Shown piece after piece: positions 7,653 through 15,065 of a stretch of DNA of 19,677 nucleotides. The stretch covers positions 1-19,677 of the forward strand of contig JAMONA010000001.1 of the NCBI GenBank assembly GCA_027066795.1. The letters run 5' to 3'. The notes under the pieces are model-generated. The model searched no databases, had not been told where the DNA came from, and saw nothing but the letters and a program-made list of their open reading frames with translations. The stretch is from Candidatus Kaiserbacteria bacterium (GTDB taxonomy: Bacteria > Patescibacteriota > Minisyncoccia > Phycocordibacterales > UBA2100). A program made the translations under genes and the position numbers. The stretch's first letter is position 1. Each line of letters opens with the position of its first letter.

Positions 7653-8399
7653 CTAAGCCTTATTAGCAATCTTCAATAATTCCACAAATTGCACCTTATC
7701 AATACTTGTCCTACCTACCGCCACACCATCTAAGTCCTCTATCTCAAGTATGTCTGTTATATTAGACGTGTTTACTGAGCCACCATATAAGACTTTAGCC
7801 TTACGCCCAGCAGCAGCTCCATAATCCTCTACAAGCACTTTCCTTATATACAATGCCATAGCATGTACACCGTAAGCATCTAACGACTCACTGCTGCCAA
7901 CAGCCCATACTGGCTCGTAACAAAATATTACATTGTCTATCTGTGAGGTAGACAACTCTTGCAATGTTGCAGACATTTGCTCTCTTACAGTATCTAAATA
8001 CTTACCAGCCTGATCTCTTGTGCTCTCACCAATAAATACAACCGGGGTAAGGTCATTCTTAATAGCCATGAAAGTCTTAATACGTAGGTCATCTAAAGAA
8101 TCTCCACTTTCAGAATGCCCAATAAGACAGTGCGATGCGCCACTAGATACAAATTGTGGAGCACTTAAATAACCCGTATGTGCCTTATCTTCATATATAC
8201 TTATTGCCTGAGCAGCAAACTCAATCTTATTACCCTTATAACCACTAGATAAATCTGCAATAAAAAGTGCCGGCACAGCCAACAGCACCTCTACTGAACG
8301 CATTTTACTTGCGGCATTTTTTACGGTATCAAAAAGTGTCCTAGCCTCTTTTAGAGAGCTTGGGGCCATCTTCCAGTTAGCCAGTATAAGATGTTTCAT
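7653..8399 (-). CDS. tpiA: Triosephosphate isomerase
   Basis: Interconverts dihydroxyacetone phosphate and glyceraldehyde 3-phosphate. 248 aa, normal length. Active-site residues are N8 and K10 (ANWKM), H95 (CLIGHSE), catalytic E162 in loop 6 (YEPVWAVGSSES), the phosphate-binding LYGGSVN (204-210) and DGVAVGR (224-230). After GHSE, where the family nearly always has Arg-Arg, this protein has SGDS. Start ATG at 8399 lies 7 nt behind an extended -10 box, so the mRNA should be leaderless. pgk follows after one base, giving a two-gene glycolytic operon. Confidence 0.96.
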   Translation of the reverse strand: MKHLILANWKMAPSSLKEARTLFDTVKNAASKMRSVEVLLAVPALFIADLSSGYKGNKIEFAAQAISIYEDKAHTGYLSAPQFVSSGASHCLIGHSESGDSLDDLRIKTFMAIKNDLTPVVFIGESTRDQAGKYLDTVREQMSATLQELSTSQIDNVIFCYEPVWAVGSSESLDAYGVHAMALYIRKVLVEDYGAAAGRKAKVLYGGSVNTSNITDILEIEDLDGVAVGRTSIDKVQFVELLKIANKA

Positions 8400-8406
8400 T
8401 GCAATG

Positions 8407-8415
8407 ATTATACCA
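8407..8415 (-). promoter_or_regulatory. extended -10 promoter of the tpiA-pgk operon
   Basis: Minus-strand TGGTATAAT: a perfect -10 hexamer with the TGn extension. It ends 7 nt before the tpiA ATG, placing the start of transcription at 8400 or 8399, a leaderless or one-base-leader mRNA. A weak -35 (TTGGAG at 15 nt) lies in the end of the preceding pilin gene, whose stop is only 6 nt from this element, so pilin transcripts may read through. Confidence 0.6.
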
Positions 8416-8420
8416 TATCT

Positions 8421-9893
8421 CTACTCGCTCCAACCTACTAAATACGGCACAGTACTTGAACTTGGGGCAAACGGAGGTGGGTCAAATGCCTGTGCTCTCT
8501 CGTATGAATTAACCCTGTTAGCAAAGCCAGAATTTTGTCCAAGCCAACCAGTACCCCATCGGTATACCCAATATGACCAAGCTGTACCGGTACGATTTTT
8601 AGATACTACAGTACCATTTATAGTTAAGCTGCCTAGATCTTGAGAAGACCCCACCCCTGTCATATAAGTCCAGTCACTAATGCCAAAATCCCAATACCAG
8701 CCCGGAGACTCTACATAATGGTTCCTGCCGAATTTACCAGATGGAGCTACAAATATACCGCTTATTGTTAAATCTTCTGGTGATTTTGCAGAGATTAGTA
8801 TGTTATTTTCGCCTATTACAGTAATACCGTCTACTTTAGCTCCTGTAGCAAATACTAAATCATCATGTAATACTATATCTGGATTATAATTATGCACAGT
8901 GTCAGCTACCACTAAAGCCACTTGCCCGCTGACCACCCCCTCCAGCCACACCTGGTCCTCTATGTAGATTAATGAGCAAGTACTTGGTATCGTATAATTA
9001 CCTATGAAACTTTCTGCGACTATTGTGTGATAGTCCTGACTTGCGGTTGAGCCTTGTACCCAACCCCAACTGACATCGGTAGTACTTACACTATATATAT
9101 CAAATGTGCCATCACTCTTAAATATTATATGGTAACCACTATCTCCTGCACCACCAGAAATACTACTAAAATACCTACCACCAACCTGTGCTTTACTCTT
9201 AAGGTCTGAGTAGTCTGGTGATATATTGACAAAATCCGTAAGAGTTTTCGGATACTGCCACAGCTCAGGATTGCTACCAGCGCCCCAGACTCCATCTTTA
9301 ATAACTGTTGGGCTACACCCAAATGAGCTGTCGCAACTCCATGTATTCAGACCACTTGTAACAAGAGAGTTATGTGTAGCATCCATACGGATACCTCCAC
9401 TTGAATAATATGGCCCGACTATAGTTCTGGATGAACCAGCCCATACCGACTCATCTATAAGGTATGAGTAGTTAGCGACACTCGGTAGCATGTACCTTGT
9501 ATTTATTGTACGGGCAAACCGACTATCCGAATCAGATACACCAGTGACTTCAATATCTCGATTCATTATAACACCACACTGTTTATTAACGGTGGCAGAT
9601 ATAGTAAACTCGCCTAACCTAGTACCACTCTGCGGATCTAGATACTCCGTGGTACCACTCCACTCACTCTCTGGATTATGTGCTAAGTGCCACTTATAAT
9701 AATCTAACCCGGCCTCAGCCACTTGCAATGCCTGCTCGTGTGCATACTTACCTCTACCGCTAACGCTCTGTTGTAATACAAACTGTAGTAGTGATATAAC
9801 AGCTACCAAGAAGACTCCAGCAAATACCAATACCATAATAATGGCGCCACCCCTGTGCCCAAAAAAAATCTTACTGTGTTGTTTTTTGTACAT
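8421..9893 (-). CDS. PilX-like minor pilin / pilus assembly protein
   Basis: 490 aa with a short basic N-terminus, HRGG, and one hydrophobic helix (about 17-40, AIIMVLVFAGVFLVAVISLL), followed by EQALQVAEAGLDYYKWHLAH (split here), the PilX N-terminal signature. The large extracellular part is rich in Gly, Ser and aromatic residues. Its C-terminal portion, with QVALVVADT, DIVLHDDLVFAT, ILISAKSPEDLTISGIFVAPSG, resembles the repeat-like region of other PilX-type proteins in CPR genomes. The family acts in type IV pilus assembly or tip function; which of these applies cannot be told. It starts 3 nt after the preceding pilin gene and is the last gene of that operon. Confidence 0.75.
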   Translation of the reverse strand: MYKKQHSKIFFGHRGGAIIMVLVFAGVFLVAVISLLQFVLQQSVSGRGKYAHEQALQVAEAGLDYYKWHLAHNPESEWSGTTEYLDPQSGTRLGEFTISATVNKQCGVIMNRDIEVTGVSDSDSRFARTINTRYMLPSVANYSYLIDESVWAGSSRTIVGPYYSSGGIRMDATHNSLVTSGLNTWSCDSSFGCSPTVIKDGVWGAGSNPELWQYPKTLTDFVNISPDYSDLKSKAQVGGRYFSSISGGAGDSGYHIIFKSDGTFDIYSVSTTDVSWGWVQGSTASQDYHTIVAESFIGNYTIPSTCSLIYIEDQVWLEGVVSGQVALVVADTVHNYNPDIVLHDDLVFATGAKVDGITVIGENNILISAKSPEDLTISGIFVAPSGKFGRNHYVESPGWYWDFGISDWTYMTGVGSSQDLGSLTINGTVVSKNRTGTAWSYWVYRWGTGWLGQNSGFANRVNSYERAQAFDPPPFAPSSSTVPYLVGWSE

Positions 9894-9896
9894 ATA

Positions 9897-10505
9897 TTAA
9901 TTTTTTAAGTTCCTCATAAAGGCACTGCCTTTAAGCTCATAGTCATTTACTGTGGGGTTACGGCCTGTATTTGCCACAAGGTCTATGTCTACAAACGTAG
10001 GCTCGAGCACCGCATACTGGTCTAGAACCTCACTACCATCACTATTATAGTAAGTAAACAAATTTCTACTTAATGCAATATTACGTATATTATTTACCAC
10101 CACACTGACGTTTTCTGCACCATTATACTCTGCAGGTATCCCAGACGGCTCGATGACACCCATCTTTAAGTCTGACCCATCTAAAAAGAGGCGGACCAAC
10201 TCTGCAGCACCATCCTTGTCTTGGTCTACAAAAAAAGATAATGAATTGTCGTCAAAAGCAACAATAGGATACGCCCCACTCTCACTATATGTAGCCTGTC
10301 GTATAAGAACAGACATCTTGTCTAATCCGCGACGTGCAGATATAACACCTACCACCCGCTGCAGAGTATAACTATTGCTCCTGTATACATCTATTATTGC
10401 TATGGTCATAGAGCTCATAAGAATAGTCACAACACCTATCCATACTATCACCTCTATAAATGACATACCTCTTGACCTTATACTTTTATAAAAATATATA
10501 TTCAT
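9897..10505 (-). CDS. Type IV minor prepilin, PilW/GspJ-like
   Basis: 202 aa. A prepilin leader of 13 residues ends RSRG, with cleavage before MSFIEVIVWIGV; Glu at position +5 is present, followed by a hydrophobic helix to about residue 38. The globular part contains SARRGLDKMSVLIRQATYSES and FFVDQDKDGAAELVRLFLD, the pattern of PilW/GspJ pseudopilins (SxxRxLxxMsxxIRxA). Part of the priming complex of a type IV pilus or related machine. The start at 10505 is chosen because it gives a normal leader and lies 5 nt after the upstream stop; longer reading to 10583 would add cysteine-rich sequence inside that gene. Confidence 0.82.
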   Translation of the reverse strand: MNIYFYKSIRSRGMSFIEVIVWIGVVTILMSSMTIAIIDVYRSNSYTLQRVVGVISARRGLDKMSVLIRQATYSESGAYPIVAFDDNSLSFFVDQDKDGAAELVRLFLDGSDLKMGVIEPSGIPAEYNGAENVSVVVNNIRNIALSRNLFTYYNSDGSEVLDQYAVLEPTFVDIDLVANTGRNPTVNDYELKGSAFMRNLKN

Positions 10506-10510
10506 AACTA

Positions 10511-10957
10511 CTATTCTACTATAAAGTCGGAGACAAACGTTGACAACGCTACACTGCTTGTAACACCTGCATGCTCTAGCCATGTAACTACTACGCTTAC
10601 AGACTTATAGTCATTAGGGTTTGTATCAGCTCCTGCCAACCCATCTTCAGGATCATCGTACCAAGTGATAGAGGTAGTCATTGTATACGATATATTGTTA
10701 AGTGAATCTGCAGTAGTACCCTCTATATTACCGCTTGGACTACCACCAACTAAGCCTACTGAGACATAGTCTAACGAGCGTACGTACTCTATTTGTGAGC
10801 GGGCTATTGCTAAGGCTCCTGCCCTAGCCTTATGCTCTGTAACAGTCTTTACACCCACTTGCATAAGTGCAAAAAACCCAACAAACAATACAACAAAAAT
10901 TGCTATAGCTATAATAGAGTCTAATAGGGCTGCCCCTTTCTCTGATTTTAAGTGCAT
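10511..10957 (-). CDS. Type IV minor prepilin, PilV/GspI-like
   Basis: 148 aa with the start at 10957, giving an 8-residue leader MHLKSEKG and cleavage before AALLDSIIAIAIF; the helix runs to about residue 33. Position +5 is Asp instead of the nearly invariant Glu. ALAIARSQIEYVRSLDY resembles the PilV/GspI segment after the helix (AxxxAxxQlExlRs). The globular part is small and Thr/Ser rich. First gene of the three-gene minor pilin operon. Upstream in-frame starts (TTG 10975, ATG 10963) overlap a TACAAT box at 10964-10969, so 10957 is preferred and the mRNA may be leaderless. Confidence 0.8.
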   Translation of the reverse strand: MHLKSEKGAALLDSIIAIAIFVVLFVGFFALMQVGVKTVTEHKARAGALAIARSQIEYVRSLDYVSVGLVGGSPSGNIEGTTADSLNNISYTMTTSITWYDDPEDGLAGADTNPNDYKSVSVVVTWLEHAGVTSSVALSTFVSDFIVE

Positions 10958-10963
10958 ATACAT

Positions 10964-10969
10964 ATTGTA
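10964..10969 (-). promoter_or_regulatory. candidate -10 box of the minor pilin operon
   Basis: Minus-strand TACAAT, preceded directly by TG, ending 6 nt before the ATG at 10957. The operon lies just behind a terminator (10986-11024), so it needs its own promoter here. The -35 region is poor. Confidence 0.35.
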
Positions 10970-10985
10970 CACCAAATCTATACTT

Positions 10986-11024
10986 AAAAAGAACCAAGGT
11001 GCGAATACACCCCGGCTCTTTTTT
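10986..11024 (-). terminator. Hairpin terminator of the ribosomal protein-secY operon
   Basis: On the minus strand a 15-16 bp stem (AAAGAGCCGGGGTG pairing with CACCTTGGTTCTTT, with G-U wobbles) closes a 6-nt loop TATTCG and runs into TTCTTTTT, 14 nt after the secY stop. A-runs on the other side make it potentially bidirectional, but no plus-strand gene ends here. Confidence 0.8.
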
Positions 11025-11037
11025 ATTTTAAGTTTGG

Positions 11038-12315
11038 TTAGTACTCTCTTACAGACACTTGTGCGTCTATCTTCTTTACTAGGTCTAGCACTACTGACAC
11101 TGCAATCAATAGTGCAGTACCTCCTATAGCAAGAGCAGTGTTACCTGTAAGTACTTGTAGACCAACTGGGAGTACTGCTATGACCGCTAGGAATAGTGCA
11201 CCAAAAAGTGTAATACGGGTAATTACATGACCTAGGTATTCAGCTGTGGCCTCACCTGGGCGTAGACCATGTACGTACCCTCCACTTTTTTGCAAGTTAG
11301 TAGCTATCTGGTCTGGGTCAAATGTTACGGCTGTGTAGAAGTAAGTAAAGGCAAATACCAGCACGAAATATATTATTGCATAGTTCATAGTATTATCTAA
11401 AAATGATGCAACTGCTTGCGCCCCAGTAGATAAGTATGCTATGTCTAACCCTGATAGTACTTGTGATAACATTTGTGGCATTAATAGTAATGATAGAGCG
11501 AAAATAATCGGTATAACACCTGCCTGGTTAACACGTAGAGGCAAGTAAGTAGCAGCCCCCACACCGTGCGTACTGCCTTGGCGAGCCTGTCGTGAATATG
11601 TGATAGGTACAGGTCTCTCAGCCTCAGTAATAAATACGACTGCTGCCGTTACAAGCACAGTAAGTGCAGTGAAGGCTAGATATAACGGTATCTGAGACGG
11701 GTCATAGTTAAAGAACAGCTGCCCAACAGTGGTAGGTAGCCCTGCAACTATACCGGCAAATATAATAAGTGAGACACCATTACCGATACCAAATTCTGTT
11801 ACAAGCTCTCCTACCCACATTAGTAGCATTGAGCCAGCTACTATAACAAGCACATTTATAGCCAGGTGCGTAATATCCATCTGAGCGACTACACCTTGCC
11901 TTTGTAATAAAGTTAAAAAACTGAACCCTTGTAAAAATGCAAGTGGCACAGTAAGATACCTAGAGTATTGAGTGAACTTAAGACGCCCTGCCTCTCCTTC
12001 TTCTGTCTGTAGAGCCTTCATTTTTGATGACATTATAGTAGATAGTTGCATTATAATGCTGGCTGTAATATATGGACCAACGCCAAGCATAACTATAGAC
12101 AAGTTCATGAGTCCTCCTCCTGAGAACATGTTAAGCATACCTAAAAATTGGTTACTCTCTAGAAAACCAGCCAGTGCTGTGGCATCTACTCCAGGTATTG
12201 GTATTGTTGCAAGTGCTCTAAACATAGCAAGTGCAGCCAGCACAAAAAAGATACGATTACGCAATGCCTTGTCCGAAAAGGTAAGCTTTATTTTATGTAT
12301 AAATGTTGCAAGCAT
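11038..12315 (-). CDS. secY: Protein translocase subunit SecY
   Basis: Channel-forming subunit of the SecYEG translocon in the inner membrane. 425 aa with about ten transmembrane helices. Family landmarks: IPIPGVDATAL in the plug-side loop after TM1, MFSGGGLMNLSIVMLGVGPYI, TEFGIGNGVSLIIFAGIVAGLP, the cytoplasmic loop ITEAERPVPITYSRQ and NQAGVIPIIFALSLL, and ATNLQKSGGYVHGLRPGEAT near the C-terminus. It closes the spc-type operon 6 nt behind rplO and is followed by a terminator; adk, map and infA, which often come next, are not here. No canonical Shine-Dalgarno at proper distance. Confidence 0.97.
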   Translation of the reverse strand: MLATFIHKIKLTFSDKALRNRIFFVLAALAMFRALATIPIPGVDATALAGFLESNQFLGMLNMFSGGGLMNLSIVMLGVGPYITASIIMQLSTIMSSKMKALQTEEGEAGRLKFTQYSRYLTVPLAFLQGFSFLTLLQRQGVVAQMDITHLAINVLVIVAGSMLLMWVGELVTEFGIGNGVSLIIFAGIVAGLPTTVGQLFFNYDPSQIPLYLAFTALTVLVTAAVVFITEAERPVPITYSRQARQGSTHGVGAATYLPLRVNQAGVIPIIFALSLLLMPQMLSQVLSGLDIAYLSTGAQAVASFLDNTMNYAIIYFVLVFAFTYFYTAVTFDPDQIATNLQKSGGYVHGLRPGEATAEYLGHVITRITLFGALFLAVIAVLPVGLQVLTGNTALAIGGTALLIAVSVVLDLVKKIDAQVSVREY

Positions 12316-12321
12316 GTTAGT

Positions 12322-12771
12322 TTATTTTACCTCACCACCTGCTTTTTCTACAGCCTCTTGCGCAGTACCTGAGACTTGGCAATTTTCTATAACAAGCTTA
12401 GTCTTTATCTCCCCTGAGTTAAGTATTTTTACTTTTGGCAACTTACCACCTTGTAGCTTTGCTAACCCAGCATCTACAAGCACCTTGGGTGACACTGTAT
12501 CCCCAGATTTAAAGATGCTTAGCGCTCCTACAGAAACTGTCTGGGCTTCTACCTTGTCATTATTTACTGTACGCGCACGGTTTTTACCGAAACCACGAAG
12601 CTTTGGTAGCTTCTTTATGAAGTCTCTCATCTCTGGGCGTATACCATGCCTTCCGTGCTGCTTTTGACCCTTGTGCCCATGCCCACATGTCTTACCTCTC
12701 TTGCCACCACGCCCAACACGTGTCTTAGCGTCTACCTTGTCTTCACTTTTTTTGATTGTATGTAATTGCAT
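12322..12771 (-). CDS. rplO: 50S ribosomal protein L15 (uL15)
   Basis: Late-assembly large-subunit protein. 149 aa. The basic Gly-rich N-terminus VGRGGKRGKTCGHGHKGQ and RHGIRPEMRDFIKKLPKLRG match uL15, as does the C-terminal domain with AGLAKLQGGKLPKVKIL. It lies 9 nt behind rpsE; the rpmD (uL30) gene that usually sits between them is absent, and no small frame fits in the gap. Confidence 0.97.
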   Translation of the reverse strand: MQLHTIKKSEDKVDAKTRVGRGGKRGKTCGHGHKGQKQHGRHGIRPEMRDFIKKLPKLRGFGKNRARTVNNDKVEAQTVSVGALSIFKSGDTVSPKVLVDAGLAKLQGGKLPKVKILNSGEIKTKLVIENCQVSGTAQEAVEKAGGEVK

Positions 12772-12780
12772 ATCTTCGTT

Positions 12781-13404
12781 TTATTTCTCTAACTGCTTAA
12801 GTGCATTGATAGTAGCTCTTGAGTTGTTTATCTTATTTTTACTCCTAGACATTATCTTAGCAGTAACATTTTTAACTCCAGCCAGCTCTAGCACAGTCCT
12901 AACGGAAGCACCTGCAACAAGACCTTTGCCAGCAGCTGGGCGTATTGCTATTACTGAAGCACCATACTTAGCCTTAACATCATGTGGGATACTCATGTCC
13001 TCTGTAAGATTGATAGTTATCATATGCTTCTTAGCGTCCCTTGTGGCTTTCTCTATAGCCAGTGAAGTATCGTTACTCTTGCCAACACCTACTCCCACCT
13101 TACCCTTCTTGTCTCCTATTATCATAGTAACTGAAAAGCTAAAACGGCGACCTCCACCCATAACACGTACTACACGTCTTATGTCTGCTATCTTTTGTTC
13201 AAACTCTTGACGACGCTCTGGTCGCTGACGACGACGGTTCTTCTCGAATCGCTTTTTAGAGCCAAACTCATTACGTTTACGCTCTGGTACTGTAGCACTA
13301 ACAGTAGCACCGTCCTTCTTTACGACAGTGTCAACAACTTCAGGGGTATCTTTTACCTCTGTTGTGTCTACTTTATTCTCCTTTGTTGTCTTGTCTTCTG
13401 TCAT
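12781..13404 (-). CDS. rpsE: 30S ribosomal protein S5 (uS5) with long N-terminal extension
   Basis: Small-subunit protein involved in decoding fidelity and mRNA unwinding. 207 aa versus about 165 in E. coli. The core starts around residue 67 (FEQKIADIRRVVRVMGGGRR), followed by the dsRBD-like FSVTMIIGDKKGKVGVGVGKS and the second domain IRPAAGKGLVAGASVRTVLELAGVKNV (split here). The first about 65 residues are charged and disordered-looking: acidic/Thr/Val-rich at 1-40, then Arg-rich (KKRFEKNRRRQRPERRQ). Preceded by AT-rich sequence without Shine-Dalgarno, 18 nt after the rplR stop. Confidence 0.96.
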   Translation of the reverse strand: MTEDKTTKENKVDTTEVKDTPEVVDTVVKKDGATVSATVPERKRNEFGSKKRFEKNRRRQRPERRQEFEQKIADIRRVVRVMGGGRRFSFSVTMIIGDKKGKVGVGVGKSNDTSLAIEKATRDAKKHMITINLTEDMSIPHDVKAKYGASVIAIRPAAGKGLVAGASVRTVLELAGVKNVTAKIMSRSKNKINNSRATINALKQLEK

Positions 13405-13422
13405 ATTATATTAAAATTTCAA

Positions 13423-13770
13423 CTAAAACTTAATGCCTCCCTCTCGAACAGCTTCAGCAAATGCCTTTACATTACCTATGTATGCGTAGCCTCCCCTGTC
13501 GAATACAACCTCACTGATCTTCTTGGCTGCAATTAGCTTTGCTAGTTCAGTACCGGATGCCACCACTTTCTCTCCTAAGTTTTTACCCTTCATCTTGGCT
13601 GTAGATACTGACACTAGAGTACTACCAGCAACATCATCTATAACCTGTGCACTAAGGGCCAAGTTAGACCTAAATATAGCCAAACGCGGCCGTACGGCAG
13701 TACCAGAAATCTTAGCACGTACTCTACGCTGCCTTGCCTTTCTTGAAATTGTTTTTTTATCAGTCTTCAT
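13423..13770 (-). CDS. rplR: 50S ribosomal protein L18 (uL18)
   Basis: Binds 5S rRNA and anchors it in the central protuberance. 115 aa, normal length. The basic N-terminus (RKARQRRVRAKISG), RPRLAIFRSNLALSAQVIDD and the C-terminal FDRGGYAYIGNVKAFAEAVR with EGGIKF are diagnostic. It sits 10 nt after rplF in the standard order. Confidence 0.97.
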   Translation of the reverse strand: MKTDKKTISRKARQRRVRAKISGTAVRPRLAIFRSNLALSAQVIDDVAGSTLVSVSTAKMKGKNLGEKVVASGTELAKLIAAKKISEVVFDRGGYAYIGNVKAFAEAVREGGIKF

Positions 13771-13780
13771 ATTATGTGTT

Positions 13781-14317
13781 TTATGCGGCAGCGCGCTTAC
13801 CCTGTTTACGCCTTACTACCTCATCATCATAGTGTATCCCCTTACCTTTATAGGGCTCAGGTTTTTTACTAGCACGCACCTCTGCTGCAAATTGACCCAG
13901 CTTCTCCTTATCTATACTTGATATCTTGATTGTGTTCTTCTCCACCTCTACAGTTATACCCTCTGGTACTTCAAAGTTAACATCATGCGAATATCCAACC
14001 TTTAGGTTAAGATTACTTCCGTTAAGTGCTACCTTAAATCCTACACCTTCTACTATTAGAGTCTTCACAAATGGCTTGTTAACTCCCTCAAGCATGTTCT
14101 TTATGTGTGAACTAAATGTCCCCCATAATGCAAGGGCTATACTTGTGTCGTTAGCCGCAGTGACCTTTACCTCATTGCCCTCTACTACGACATTTACATG
14201 TGCAGAAAGGGCTCTTGTGATAGTACCTCCCTTACCTTTTACAGTCAAGACACCATCTGCAACAGACACTTCTGTGCCGTTTTCTATATTTAATGTTTGT
14301 TTACCTACTCTACTCAT
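13781..14317 (-). CDS. rplF: 50S ribosomal protein L6 (uL6)
   Basis: Large-subunit protein near the factor-binding site. 178 aa with two repeated alpha/beta domains. The N-terminal MSRVGKQTL, central MLEGVNKPFVKTLIVEGVGF and the C-terminal RASKKPEPYKGKGIHYDDEV signature are clear. Separated from rpsH by a 28-nt AT-rich gap lacking a Shine-Dalgarno. Confidence 0.97.
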   Translation of the reverse strand: MSRVGKQTLNIENGTEVSVADGVLTVKGKGGTITRALSAHVNVVVEGNEVKVTAANDTSIALALWGTFSSHIKNMLEGVNKPFVKTLIVEGVGFKVALNGSNLNLKVGYSHDVNFEVPEGITVEVEKNTIKISSIDKEKLGQFAAEVRASKKPEPYKGKGIHYDDEVVRRKQGKRAAA

Positions 14318-14345
14318 ATTATTATTTTATAGTGATGTATTAGAA

Positions 14346-14741
14346 TTACCAGATTTTAAACAACTCCTCGCCACCAACTTTTTCTTGTCTTGCCTGAGAA
14401 TCTGTAAGAATGCCTTTAGGTGTTGAAAATATTGATGCCCCTTTACCATAACGCACTGGGAATATGTGCTTGACGCTCTTATATAGTCTGCGTCCTGGCT
14501 TAGACACTCTCTTTACATCCATAATCCTTGGTGATCCGTCTCCTTTATATAGTAAGCCTATCTTAAGTGACTTCTTAACACCTTTACCTTCTTTAGATAC
14601 CTCTCCTACAAAACCCGCATTACTTAAAGCCTCTGCTACAGATGCTTTAAACTTAGAGTAAGGCAGCACTAGCTCGTCCTTACGTACAGCTCCTGCATTT
14701 TTAATACGTGTGATTAAGTCTGAAATTGGGTCTCCTACCAT
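14346..14741 (-). CDS. rpsH: 30S ribosomal protein S8 (uS8)
   Basis: 16S rRNA-binding protein and classical autoregulator of the spc operon in E. coli. 131 aa from the ATG at 14741, giving MVGDPISDLITRIKNAG, the family N-terminus. C-terminal STPKGILTDSQARQEKVGGE is conserved. The reading frame stays open further upstream (to 14843) but that part lies inside rpsN. The start overlaps the rpsN stop by 7 nt, suggesting coupled translation. Confidence 0.97.
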   Translation of the reverse strand: MVGDPISDLITRIKNAGAVRKDELVLPYSKFKASVAEALSNAGFVGEVSKEGKGVKKSLKIGLLYKGDGSPRIMDVKRVSKPGRRLYKSVKHIFPVRYGKGASIFSTPKGILTDSQARQEKVGGEELFKIW

Positions 14742-14920
14742 GATGATTTTCTTATACCTGGGATATGCCCAGCCAGCGCCTCCTCGCGGAAACATATACG
14801 ACACATACCGAAGTCTCTCATATACCCGTGTATACGACCACACTTAAAGCATCGCCTTATAACTCTTGATTTATATTTTGGCGTCTTTAACGCCTTTGCT
14901 ATCATTGCTTTTCTTGCCAT
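14735..14920 (-). CDS. rpsN: 30S ribosomal protein S14 type Z (uS14), zinc-binding
   Basis: 61-aa zinc form of uS14. The CxxC-x12-CxxC zinc ribbon is complete (C24, C27, C40, C43: CFKCGRIHGYMRDFGMCRIC), and the C-terminus GHIPGIRKSSW is typical. First gene of this ribosomal cluster: rplE, rplX and rplN, which normally precede it, are not in the window, and a promoter lies upstream, so the S10-spc supercluster is broken at this point. Confidence 0.97.
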   Translation of the reverse strand: MARKAMIAKALKTPKYKSRVIRRCFKCGRIHGYMRDFGMCRICFREEALAGHIPGIRKSSW

Positions 14921-14941
14921 ATGTTTTTATATGTTGAGAGG

Positions 14942-14970
14942 AGTGTAACAGAAGTAAGGAGACAAATCAA
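14942..14970 (-). promoter_or_regulatory. Promoter of the rpsN-secY operon
   Basis: On the minus strand TTGATT (14970-14965), a 17-nt spacer, then TACACT (14947-14942) with an extended -10 (TGT directly before). Transcription would start near 14935, about 15 nt before the rpsN ATG. A second candidate upstream, TTGACT (15094-15089), 16 nt, TAGTAT (15072-15067), could add a longer transcript. Confidence 0.55.
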
Positions 14971-14977
14971 CCAAGGA

Positions 14978-15037
14978 GCTAGCTAGCACTGGCTAGTAAG
15001 CTGTCTGGCAGTTTGTACAAACCTAATATGTGTACAC
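14978..15037. other. Cluster of perfect palindromes in the divergent spacer
   Basis: Three perfect palindromes lie between the rpsN promoter and the next gene: GCTAGCTAGC (14978-14987), GTTTGTACAAAC (15011-15022) and GTGTACAC (15030-15037). The last two share a TGTACA core with centres 17 bp apart. They could be operator sites for a dimeric regulator of either direction; no regulator is identified. The rest of the 286-nt spacer 14921-15206 holds no gene. Confidence 0.3.
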
Positions 15038-15065
15038 TTACTCAAACGTCTTTTAAACGTAGCGG

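Noticed and set aside
11972..12667. A 231-codon plus-strand open frame across secY and rplO
   Set aside because: Antisense to two conserved genes; the frame has no recognisable domain or ribosome-binding site.
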